A DNA stretch of 64,000 bases from CAYGFH01 sp964430295 (GTDB taxonomy: Bacteria > Patescibacteriota > Microgenomatia > UBA10105 > UBA927), in assembly GCA_964430295.1 (NCBI GenBank), contig CAYSEV010000001.1:1-64000 (forward strand), written 5' to 3'. Shown piece after piece: positions 8,181 to 20,200 of the stretch; within the stretch, counting starts at the first letter, position 1, and the number at the start of each line of letters is the position of its first letter. The notes under the pieces were generated by a model, which was not told the origin of the DNA, did no database searches, and saw only the letters and a program-made list of their open reading frames with translations. A program made the position numbers and the translations under genes.

Positions 8181-8221
8181 ATTACTATAGAAACACTTGC
8201 AGGGTTTCCGTACATGGGCAC

Positions 8222-8276
8222 GTTTTGATTGTCAAAACAATAAAAACGACGGAATTGGGGCAGATTAAACGTCTGC
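8222..8276 (+). promoter_or_regulatory. Two hairpins in the leader of giant gene 1
   Basis: GTTTTGA-TTG-TCAAAAC (8222-8238) is a perfect 7-bp stem with a 3-base loop. GCAGA-TTAAACG-TCTGC (8260-8276) is a 5-bp stem, extendable by one wobble pair, that ends three bases before the GTG start at 8280. The second hairpin lies where a ribosome would bind and could limit initiation. No Shine-Dalgarno sequence is evident outside it. Confidence 0.4.
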
Positions 8277-8279
8277 ACT

Positions 8280-11200
8280 GTGGGCGAACTTATACAACGG
8301 GTTTTTCATCTGATTGAAAACAAAAGATATTCAGTATCTTCTTCTCAAAACCCCTCCAAACGATCTGGTTATTTATCGAATGATACGGTAAACAATAGTC
8401 GATCATCAGGGTTTGTTCAATTGCTTCCATTGGTTCTACTTGTCATTTTTGCCAGTAGTGTGTTTTTAGTGGTAAATCAGGTGGAACGATCAAATCAGGA
8501 TGTTCGAAGTCGTGCTTCAGGACAGTATCCAAACGTTACGGTGACACCCGCTAAGACGAATACACCATCTCCCGCAAAAACAGTAACACCGACTGTCGTG
8601 AGAACGGGTACCCCCACCACTGCAAAAACAAATACTCCGGTGACAACAAGGACCGGTACACCGACCGCTGCAAAAACAAATGCTCCGGTGGCAACAAAAA
8701 CTTCCACAACTACTCCGTTGGCACCGTGTCGTCCAAATATGCATAGAACAATGGGTGGGGACTGTGTCTCGAATTCCAGCACTACCGCACCAACGGGGTT
8801 TGTGAGCGGAAAGCCGGCAACGCCAAGGCCATCTGTTACCAGTGCACCAGCAGCTACTCCGACACCATGTCCGTTCTTCTCGATGTGTACATTGAACAAA
8901 TTGCTTGGAAACAACACTCCGACACCGTCTCTCAAACCGACTACAACTGGTTCTTTTGGGAGCTTGGCCGGTACAGCGGGTGCAGGGACAGGAACGAGAA
9001 AACCAACTGCAACGCAGACGCAACGACCAAATCCAACAGGTTCGCCGTCTCCGACTCCAAAAAGCCGGTTTATGTGCGGATGCGGATTATTGGATGGTTC
9101 ATGTTTGGCGAGTTGTGTAGCATCAGGGTTTTCTACACCAACAAAAACGCCGGTTCCGACAAGAACAACAACCCCGGCAAGGACTCCAACAGGTAATCCG
9201 TTTGCCGGAGTCACAGCAGGTGTTGGGACAAGAACGCCGACGCCTCAAAAAACAACAACGCCACAGAAGACGGCAACGCCAAACAAAACAGCGACACCCG
9301 GTGTCAGTGCTACACCGACATTGAAACCCGGCGCAGGTTGTGTCGTCGGTGTGTTTGGATTGTGGGATACGTGTAGTCAATGTTCAAATGGGCATCATTC
9401 TGTCAGAGGTGGCGGAGAAGTATGTAACGGTGGGCCGTCAATCACACCTCCATGGCAGGCAACAAAAACGCCAACAATAAACCCATCAAAGTCACCTACT
9501 GCAAAAGTCAGTGCGACACCGACAAAAACGGCACTTCAGAGTTGTATAGCAGGGTGCTATGGCTCGTCGTCCTGTATCACCCAGTGTGGTAAAAATAATC
9601 CGACAGCAACGCCTCAAAAAACAGCAACACCGACGTTAAGCGATCTTCAGAAGCAGCAACAGGCATTGGGAGGATGTATTCAGGATGCAAAGGGAGATGC
9701 CGCAAAAGTTAACGCATGTATCAGTAAGTATCCGAAGCCTTCAACAACGCCACAGAAGACGGCAACGCCACAGAAAACAGCGACACCTGGTGTCAGTGCA
9801 ACACCAACGCTGAAGCCTGGAGCAAGTTGTGTTGTTGGCCTGTTTGGATGGGGAGATACATGTAGTCAATGTTCAAGTGGTCATCATGCTGTCAGAGGTG
9901 TTGGGGAAGTTTGTAACGGTGGACCGTCTATAACACCTCCATGGCAGGCAACAAAAACGCCAACACCAAAAGTAAGCATTACGCCTTCCAAAACAGTCAC
10001 ACCAGCAAAAACAGGTACGCCTACTGCTGCCCCGACAATCGTTCTTCTGAAAGCAGGACAAAACTGTAATGTCTTTGGATCGTATGCAAGTTGTGGTCAT
10101 TGTCCATACGGAAGTGAACTGCAAGGATTAAATGGCGTCTGTAAACCGGCACCATCAGGGCAACCACAAGTTCCCACATATTTACAACCCGGAGCCGATT
10201 GTAATCAGTCTGGAGCAGTGAACAACTGTAATAGATGTCCATATGGTGCAAATCTTGGTGGATATTGCTATCTGGCTCCCGATACAAAAATAAATCCAAC
10301 AGGTACGACAAAGCCAACAGGGACAGTTGCTGCTACAAGAACACCTACAGTTGCTCCAACAGGTACAGTTAGACCAACTGTAGCTCCATCAGCTAAACCT
10401 GTGCCTACAACAACACCGCCACCCATACTTGCTGATCTGAAAAAAGGAACGCAAAGCTGCGGAGGTATAGATGCAGGTGCAGTTGTTATAGGAGAAGGAC
10501 ATCATTTATATGGTTGTGATGGGAGAACAGGGACCTATGTTGATTTGACCAAAACTGGCACAGGCGTTACAGAAGCGGACCTGACTGCAAAGTATATACC
10601 TGCATGGTATGAAGGATCAAAAACACAAACTGCTGTTGAAACGGCTCAATTTGAAGCGGCAAAAAATAAACAAAATAAAGAGAATGGTGTAGTTATCCCA
10701 AGCGGATCATGTTCGGGTGAAGGAGGAAGAAGTTATAGTGTCGGAACCGTTGTTATGGATAATTATGTCTGTGGCGAAGGTGGACGATGGACAAAGTGTG
10801 ATCCGACAAAAGATGTCATGTGCGTACCCGATATTAGCAATATTCCGGCGTATGCACAACAAAGTATCACAAAGGCGCAGTATGATGCACTTTTGGCAAG
10901 TAACACTGCCGGCCTTATACAGGGAGCAGATGGAAAATACTATCAGATTACAGATCCAAAATTGGCCGCTGCGTATGATACCAAACAGAAAGAATTGCAA
11001 AAAATACAAAGTAATTTTGAAACCTGTGGTGGTAGTCAAAGCTGTGTGGATGCAGCACTCAAAGCTATGGGAAATTCCACAGCTGCACTGACCGCGAAAG
11101 TGAATTTTGTTGAGACACAACAATCCCAAAGCGCTCTCATGAGTTATTTTGAGCAAAAAGAACTGTATGACGCCTGTGTTTCACTGCACGGCGAATCAGG

Positions 11201-14200
11201 CTGTAGTAAATATGCGATGACACAGGCGTTTCTTGAAACAGGAGGGGCATATGGGGCCACATTGAAGGATGTTGACGTGCAGTATGCTTCCTATTTGGAA
11301 TCAAAGTACGGTGCAGCGTCAGGTTCAGGTTCGTCTGGAATGGACCCTGCTGCTGAAAAATTAGCGAACGAGATATTAAATGCTCAAACAGCAGCCGCCA
11401 GAAACGCAATTATTGCAAATGCGGTTACTAACTGTGTTGCAAATGGTGGAGATAGGATTGCCTGTTCGAATGATATTCAGGGTTTTGCAAATAACGTGTT
11501 ATATAGAGATAAAATTCTGGACGTAATGATCTCGGGTGATGCAGCAGCAAAGCAAAAATTGTGCCTTGAAATAAATCCGGGATCTTCGGGGAGTCGTGAT
11601 AATAATCCATGTTCACCTGAAAAAATAAATATAACCCTTTCATCAACATTGTCTGATTCCGATCCACTAAAGGTGCAGATCCGCTATGTGGAAGTTTCCA
11701 CAGATGACGCAGCCCTTCGTCGTGTTTGTCCGACGTGTTTCAATAAAGACGGTACAGTGAACCAGACAGAAAAAAATAAATACCTTACAAAAATTACCAC
11801 TGCTGCAGGCTTAACAACAGAACAGGTTAAATCCCTCGAAACACAGGCTGCCGCTGTGCAAAACTACGAAACCGCCCTTAAGAAATCAGGACTTACGGAA
11901 GAACAGTTTAAAGCACAACAGGAAGCAGCTATGGCATACATGGCAGATAAGCTATCTGCAGGAAGTTATGCAGCATATGCACAGCAGGTAGCAAGCGGTG
12001 CCATACTCGCCACAGATGTTCAGAAAATGATAGAAAATGTGAACTCCTCCTGTGGAAAATTCCTTGGCATTAATTGGAAGGGCGGGTCAGACGGGTGTGC
12101 TGCAGCGAAGGATACGCTCATGTTGAATGCGTACAGCGACCAGGCAAAGGCGGAAATATTTGCCGGATATGATACATCCAACGCGTATAAGGATTACCTA
12201 AAATCGAAAGGACTTACACTGCAAACAGATTCGGAAGCAACCAAAGAACAGTTCTATCTGGATTCCATGAAAGCACTTGCAGACAACCATCAGTACATGG
12301 TGAATGCAGATATATTGCGAGAAGGACAGAATGAAGCGGCGATTTTTGATCAAACCGCACGCGGGCAATTTGCAGCAATCACTTTGGATAAAGCTGTTGA
12401 TGCCAATTTATCTCCAATGGGGCAATTCGGAATAACGGTTTACAAAGCAGTCGAATTCCTGAATCCTCAGACATGGACCGGCGGCGGGTATCATAACGAC
12501 GCGATAAATGCACAGTTCCTGCAGCAGCAGATGATAAACAACAATCCAACTGAGTATAAAACTATTCTGGATGGGTACTTAACTGATCCAGACTATCTAA
12601 AGGCAAAGAAAGACTATGAAACAAAAAATCCGGGTAAAACTCTAAGTACGCAGGAATATCAAAAAGACCTGCTGACGCAAGGTATGGCTATGGAGCGTGA
12701 TGCGGAGCGAAGGGGTTTCCTCTGGCTGGATGTTACCGGAGATCGGTTGGATCTTGGAAAACCTGCCATGAATATGATCGCCGATGATTCCAAGTGGCTG
12801 GAGCAGGGGATTCTTCTTGGAAAAGTTAATCCAAACACGCTCAATACGGGTCTTGATACGATTAAGAACAATACTTCATTATCGGATGAAGCCAAAAAAC
12901 AACAGGCACAACAACTCGTCGGTGATATGTTTACATCTGCACTCGTACCGCAACAGTTGTCGGCATTAGACACAAGTGATGCATACAAAAATTACCTCAC
13001 TGCGAACAAACTAACAGATACGGAGGCTTCCCGAAAAGATTTCGTTGCCCAAAATGTGAAATCGTACATGGATTGTAAAGGATCATCATGGTATCAGAAC
13101 AGTTGTGATGATTATGCAAAAGTAAATGGAGAACAGTACACACTGGCTCAGGCTGTAACAGGTACAAAAGACTTTACCGGTATTAATAATGCGGTGGAGG
13201 GCTTACGAGATATGGGGGCAGGTACTTCCTTGTTGGTTAAGGTAAATTCCATGACGGGTGGAGATATGTCGAAAGGAAACGCAGAATCACTTGCTGCAAT
13301 GAATGAATTAACCGAGCGAAACCCAGTTCTGAAGAATTCAAAGTTCCTGCAGGGAGTTGCCAACGTCGTGTTACCGATTTATGAAGGTGCAACAAACCCC
13401 TTCAATTTACGTGGTATGGCAACCAACGCTGTCTTGGACGCAGTCGGTGTTCCAAACACATTTGATTCCAGAGGATGGGCATATTTTGAAAATCAGTATC
13501 AGGGAAATGCCACAAAGGCATATATAAAACCCGCTGCGGCTGTATCCGTATTGGCTGCGCCGTTTGTAGCTCCTGCATTTAGTATCGTTGCGACACCATT
13601 GGCATTAACTCAAACCACAATTAATTCTTACTTCATGCTCAACAGTTTCGGCAATATGAACAAAGCCTGTGTATCGGGATCGTTAACAAAAGAATGTGCT
13701 ATGGCAGCAGGCAACAGTGCACTTATGACCGCATTTACATTCGGTGGCGCGATAATGGGAGACTATGCAACAGGTCAAAAACTTGCACAGGGAGAACAGG
13801 TATTAAACGCATCTCAGATGGCCAAACCGGGATACATAGAATCAGCAAAGGAATTGGCTACTAATTTTGTAAAGGCAGATGCAAACGGCGCATACACAGC
13901 CGCAGCCGCATCACAGCAGGCAGTGGGAAGAGCTGCTGCCGGATTCTTCACCTATCAGGCTATCGATACATGTAAAGCCAGTCCATGGTCAACTGAATGT
14001 ATAACATCAATCGGTATGGCCGGGTTAACAATCCCTGGTGCCTTAGGTATTCAGGGACTGGGAAGCTTTAAAGTGACCGAAGGGCTTAGTGCAGATATAG
14101 GATTCACTGCACTCAATGCTGTTCAAATCGCTGAAGGGTGTATCAATCCAGATAAACGTTCGATGGACGCGTGTATCGCAGGACTTGGATTTACAGTATT

Positions 14201-17200
14201 GGGACTTCATGAAACGCCGGTGACCGGAGGCGCAAATGCTGTAGAGGCAAAGCCTGAAGATCTGATCCCGCCCCCCGATGCATATGAACTTGCGAAAACC
14301 AAGTATCTGGAAATGGTTGACGGCAACGGATTGCCTAAAAAAGGATTTACCGCGGAACAGGTAAAAACAGCAGAGACGGAGCTTAGAACTGCGTTGACTC
14401 AAGAGGCGCAGAGGGTGGCGGCAAAGCAGCTTGCCGAAGAGTCTGTGGCAAATAAGTATGTGACGGCTGAACCTGCCAAGCCAGGTTTTATTGAATCTGT
14501 GAAGTCTCTCTTTACCAAGAAAACGTTTGTGGAAACATCCATTCAGTCAGATCTAGCCAAAGCAGCAGAGACAATGAAAGAAGCTGAAGCCAAGTACTTG
14601 GAAGCCAAAAAAGAAGCGGCAAAAACAGATACGACAAAAACACCGGAAGAACGGGCGGCTGACCTGCAAACGGCAAAGGAAGCATACGAAAAAGCGTATG
14701 TTGACCTTGCAGGTAAAAACACACTGGCTATTCAGGAAAAATCTATTTACGATGGACCATCATTGGTTAAAAGAGTTACGGATTCAGTATTGGATCTTTT
14801 CAAAGGTAATCAGACTGAACGAAGCACGTTACAAAAAATGCAAGAGGAGGCTGCAAAGTTGGCCCGTGAATATCAGGCAGCGGATCCTGCCGCTAAAGAA
14901 CAGCTGCATAATGACTATATTGAACAACTAGGCAACGTCCAAAAAGCACAGCAGGCATTAGACATCAGCAGACTTTCACCTGTGCAACAGGAGTTATATA
15001 AGAAGATGGCTGCCGAAAAGCAGACGATTACGGATTTGCAAAAAAAGCTTGTCACAGAAGTTGCCTATAATGCGGAAAACACCACGCGTATTCAGGAGTT
15101 GGCTACGGAAATTGCCCAGCATAAGGTCACTCTCGCAAAAGCAGCGGCCGAAATGGCGATAGCAAAATCATTCGGTGGGCGGATCGCCGAACTGTTTGGG
15201 CAAACACAGTGGATCACTAATCGAGCGGCTCAGCAAACAGGTGCAGCACAAACGGAAGAAGCAAAGAAGAAACAGGAATTTAAAGCGTCACAGGCGGAAA
15301 TTGAAAGCGCTCGAGATATCGTCAAACAGTATACAGAAGGGTTAAAAGCTGATAATCCGAGAGTATTGGAAATGCAGCGTGGACTCAATAAAGGTAGTGC
15401 AGAATTTACGAAAATACTGGAAGCAGAACGAACGGGTCTCACACCTGAGCAGGAAGCGACATGGAAGAAATCCATTATAGAAAATCAGGCAGAGCGTGAT
15501 GCATTGGCAGCCGGTGATCGCACTGCCGTTGAAAAAGCTATCTCTGATCGTTTTGAAGCACTCAAAGAGATCGAAGGTTTGACAGATTTAGAGAAATCGT
15601 ACATTGAAAAACTAAGATCTTTGGAGGAACAAATAAGAAATAAAACAGTCGATACAAATCAGCTGATAAATGAGTTCAATAGAGCCCAAAAAGTTACCGA
15701 GTACAATAAGACACTTACAGATCTGCAAAAATCAATAGAAGCGCGATTGAAAGGTCCAGAGAATCTGCAACAAAGAGCTTCAGATTTGTTGAAAATCGTA
15801 AAAACTCTAAAACAAGTTGATTTGCTTGTAGATGTGCATACAGCAATCGGAGAAGGTAAGCCAGGTAAGGCTGCTTCTCTATTGCAGACAAAAGAATGGT
15901 CAATTCCCAAGGATATGGAGGGATTTACAGAACCCGGAATGAGCGAACAGTTTGAGTTTATCGTGCGCGATGTTGAGCATAGGCTTGCCGTTGATGAAGG
16001 TGGATTCAGAAGTCAGAGAGGCAATCAGGCAGATACAGTCCTCAAACTTATGCAGACGGACAGAATCGCCGTAGAGTTGACAACGAACGGAGTTAAAACG
16101 ACCATGGTAGGTTCAACAATCCTCAGAATGGAACTTGAGGTGTTTGAAAGGACTCCTGTGTTCGTAGCGAAAAAAGGCCAAACAGATGCTGTAAGAGATA
16201 TTATTAAAAAGTTAGTTCCAGAAGGGACAGATATTCAAATTGTTAAAGCAAGTGATTTAAATGGCACAGCAGGTGACGGTCGTGCTACTGCAATTGCGAA
16301 TGCAGATATACTAATTATAGAACCGCATGAGGGAAACTTTATTCGCAATGCAAGCTTGGGCAAAGGTGAAAACGGCGCCAATATAGATGCAGCGACTAGA
16401 GTTTACAACAAGCTGACAAACGATGTTGCACTGTATGTTGATGAACTTCATCTGAATCTGGATATCAGCCAGCAGGGTATTAACCCGGTCGGCAATGACT
16501 CCGCTCCGATTACAAAAGCACAGGCTGCGATAGCAAAAAGGACGGGAGACATTCTCAAAGACATGCAATTAATTGTCGAAAAGAACTTTGCGGAATGGGG
16601 TAAATACAATGGAAAAGACGGACTACTTCGGACAACAACACAGGCAGATGGAACGATCGTTTCCGATCCACGATTCTCAAGAGAAGTCGTAACTGAATTC
16701 CTAAAGAGAATAGGCGAGTCTGAACGAATTCCGCAGGATATTATTGATACTATCCGCGACAGAGCTAGTGAATTTAAGAACCTATCGGAAAACGAAGTAG
16801 GAGTAAAACTGAAAGAACTGTTAGGAGAAAAAGCCTCAAGCAGTACTGTTGCCTCGTTAAGTGAGCAGGGCATAAAGGTGCTTGATTATATTGATTCTCT
16901 GAATACATTTGCCAATGGTATGGCGAGAACGTATGGTTCTGATTATCAGTACGCTATTGATGATGTAATCGCAAAGCAAAACGGAGGAGTTGAACGAAAG
17001 AGTGCCGTTCCTGCTTCAGGAGGAGATTTGAGTAAAGGCCAGGCGTTTGACTCAAAGATGATGCCTGCCATGGAATATCTAGCAGCGACAGCTGTGGGTG
17101 AGACCCCGAATTTTGAGGGGCTTAAGGCTACGCCAGAAAGTGCCTATAAATCCAGTGTTGCTGACTGGATGGGAGATCTTTCAAATGGGAGTGCTATCCG

Positions 17201-20200
17201 TGCAGTCACCGGCAATATGGCTGATGCAAAGGGTGTCGTTGAGACGGTCATGAGTCTCAAGACTGAATACTCTCCTGAAGCGGAATATAAGATATTTGGC
17301 TCACCAGACGGGTCAGTTGTAGGTCAACTAGCTAAGGAGCGATCATTTATCGTACGTAGTGACGCAGAGGCATCCAAGATGCTTTCCAAACTTATCGAGT
17401 CTAAACTGCTTGATACAACGATGGGTAATACTTCCAATGGCAATCTAAAAATTACTTTAGCCCACAAAGGCGCATGGGATCCGATTAAATTATTCCAGGA
17501 TCAGGTATTAAGTAGGACTCAGGGAAATGATCCTGTATTAACCAATAAAACTGTACACGTGGCAGTTGGAGAAGGAAAGTTTGCGGAATTGCGAATCAAC
17601 GCGGAAGGAAGACTAGAAGGACTGGATGCGTCAGGAAAACCGACCGGCACGATTCGTACGACCGCAGAGGTTGAAAATATCTTTAAGAGCGGTAATGCAA
17701 AAGATACGATCGTTGTCATTGATGAAGGTGGTCACACAGGAACGACCATTCTTACTGAAAATGTGCCTGGTATTACTGTTGGCAACAGTAAAATTACGCT
17801 CGGAGACCTTATTCAAGGTGTGAGTCGAGGTAATCGAGGAAACAGTTTATCTGATCAATACCTTATTTATATAGACGAAGCTGCTCCAGTTATCGACTTT
17901 ACTAAACCTGGGCGCGAAGTTGTCGACTCAACAAAGATGACGGATGAACAGTTTGCAAAAGTGCATGAAAATGCTCAGAGAGAACAGGTAGTAGCTGAAA
18001 AGTTAAAGACAACAAACGCTCTGAATCTAGCTGTGGAAGCGGCGAGTAAGCGGCCAATATCCGATGCTATTCGGGCACTTCGCAATGCAAACACTTCGAA
18101 TGATCCTGTGTTAAAGAATTTGGCGGACTGGATGTCTGACACGCTTTTGGATTTTGGTACCAGATCAAAGAATCGTGATTTGAGACTTGAACAGGGTGAA
18201 GCCCAAACAACACTCGAAGCCCGACAGGAAATGATACAGCGGGAAGCGGCAAAGTGGGATGCATTCCTGAAAGATCCGGCTAATGCGTCTCAATTGAAAG
18301 CCCTCAAGGAAATTCTGCCTGACATAGTTGCACGTATGGAGGAAAACCGTGATGTGTTTGCCAACGGTGCAAAATTGTCCTATGCCGAGAATCCTGAGCC
18401 GATGTGGAAGACGCTGGCACGTCCTGAATTCAAAGAGACATGGGATGCTATGGTGAAGAAAATTCCGGAATTGGCAAACTTTGATCCGGCGGGCACTACA
18501 TGGAATGCACTCTTTGAGCCGGCAAATCGAGTCTTACTTGATAAAGTACGGGTAGATTTCCCGGAAGAATTTAAGCGATTCGGTTCCAATGAACCATCTA
18601 AAGATCCGGTATTGTTCGCCAAAGATCTGAAGGAATTAGTGTTGCGTCATGAAAGCTCTATTAAAGCTGATCAGGAAAGTAAGTATACAGCTAAAGATTC
18701 TAAGGTGGATGTCAAAGATTACGTAAATGTGGCAGAACACCTGAGTACCAGCCAGAAGATTGGTGTCACGGTATTGGATGCGTTGGGTAATATGTTACCG
18801 GGAAGTCTCGGCCTTCCGTTCCAAAACTGGTCAGCATCTATTAAGTATGGTGTACGCCAGACGGCAGCAGAAAAGTTACGTGAGGAACAGGATGCCGCTG
18901 CCTCAACCATTCCTGTGCCAAATTACAGCACAACTCAAAGTAGAGCTGCACTGATCGATGCGGCAAAGAAGCCGGATGCAACGGTTGTGGATAAAGCCCT
19001 CGGGCTTATTGCATTGGCTAAACAATACCAAGCAGCAAAAGATAATTTAGATAAAGCAGTCAACCCTGTCCGTGGAGTAGAAATAAAAGCAGGAGATAAA
19101 CTTGGTAGTTCTATTCAACCTAACGCGGCTATTAAGGTCGAAGATTGGCGCATTATACGTGTAGATTCATCCGGAAATGTAACTTCTGTTGATCCGCTTA
19201 TCGGCGCGACTATTAAGGATGGAGATATAATTATCAGTAATGTAGAATATGAAGCGAAAAAAGATAAACTCATCGGAAATAATCTTGAGACAGCAAAGAA
19301 AGTTGATGGAGTTGTCTATAGTATCGTTCCAACGATTGCTACAGTGATCAGAGTTGGTAAAGCAGATGCATTACCTGTTACTACCGTATCGAATAACTCA
19401 TCAGAGGCTCTGTTTGCTGCCAATAAAGCGAAAGAAGAATTCCAGGCTCAGCTAGAAGTAGCAGAGAAAGATATCGCCCTGCGAATTGCAAATGAGTATG
19501 GAATTATTGTGGCTAATGTTCCATCAGAACATCAGAACACAGTATCAACAGCGCTTCAGGATATAGCCGTGTATGAGGCACAGGTGATTTCTGCAGTCGC
19601 AATTGATCGTACTGTTGATGTAAATACTGTGCCTGAAGTTAAAACCGCGAAAACTGATGCAATTGCTTCACTGGACGCGTTGAAAACCGTCCTTTCGGAT
19701 GCGGATAAAGCAATACTACAGGGCAAAACATCTGAGCAGATTATAGAATCTCTTACATCGGCTGTGATTGCAAAAGCCAGAACAGCTTTGACTCCTACAA
19801 CGACAAAGACAACCGCGACGATACAGAGTGGATCATGGTTTACCAATGCTATAAAGAACAGTTGGAACTGGGCTCGCAGTCCTGAAAATATGGGTGCCCG
19901 CATCTTTAAGACTGTCGTCGTCATTAGTGCCTATATGCTTGCCGCTGGCGTTGCAATCTGGGTGGTCGGAAGTGTTATCGGATGGGCAGCCCCATTGATT
20001 GGATCCCTATTTGCAGGAAGCACAGCAACAGGAGCCGCGGCAGCAACTGGGGCAGCGGCAACAACCACCACGGCTGCGGCTGCAACTACGGGTTCATCAG
20101 GATTGCTTGGATGGTTGATAACGACCAATCCGTTGCTCAACGTATTTAAGATCATGTTTGCGCTCTCATTCCTTGTTATGAGCTATTACAACATTATAAG

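Larger units (their letters stand above)
8535..10440 (+). other. Giant 1: Thr/Pro-rich stalk with Cys-rich knots
   Basis: About 630 residues are dominated by TPT, TKT and QKTATP repeats, typical of extended extracellular stalks. At least four small knots of the form G-x2-C-x(7-10)-C-x2-C-x2-G-x(6-10)-C are embedded, near 9334-9440, 9823-9930, 10045-10150 and 10190-10275. Even Cys numbers suggest disulfides and hence an oxidising, extracytoplasmic location. Confidence 0.7.

Noticed and set aside
8495..9214. Minus-strand frame of 239 codons opposite the Thr/Pro stalk
   Set aside because: It is the antisense of low-complexity ACN/CCN repeats, giving a Val/Gly-rich artefact; the plus strand is clearly coding.
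8535..10440. Regularly spaced repeats that might suggest a CRISPR array
   Set aside because: The repeats are in-frame codons for TPT/QKTATP linkers with variable spacing and no unique spacers; no cas genes nearby.
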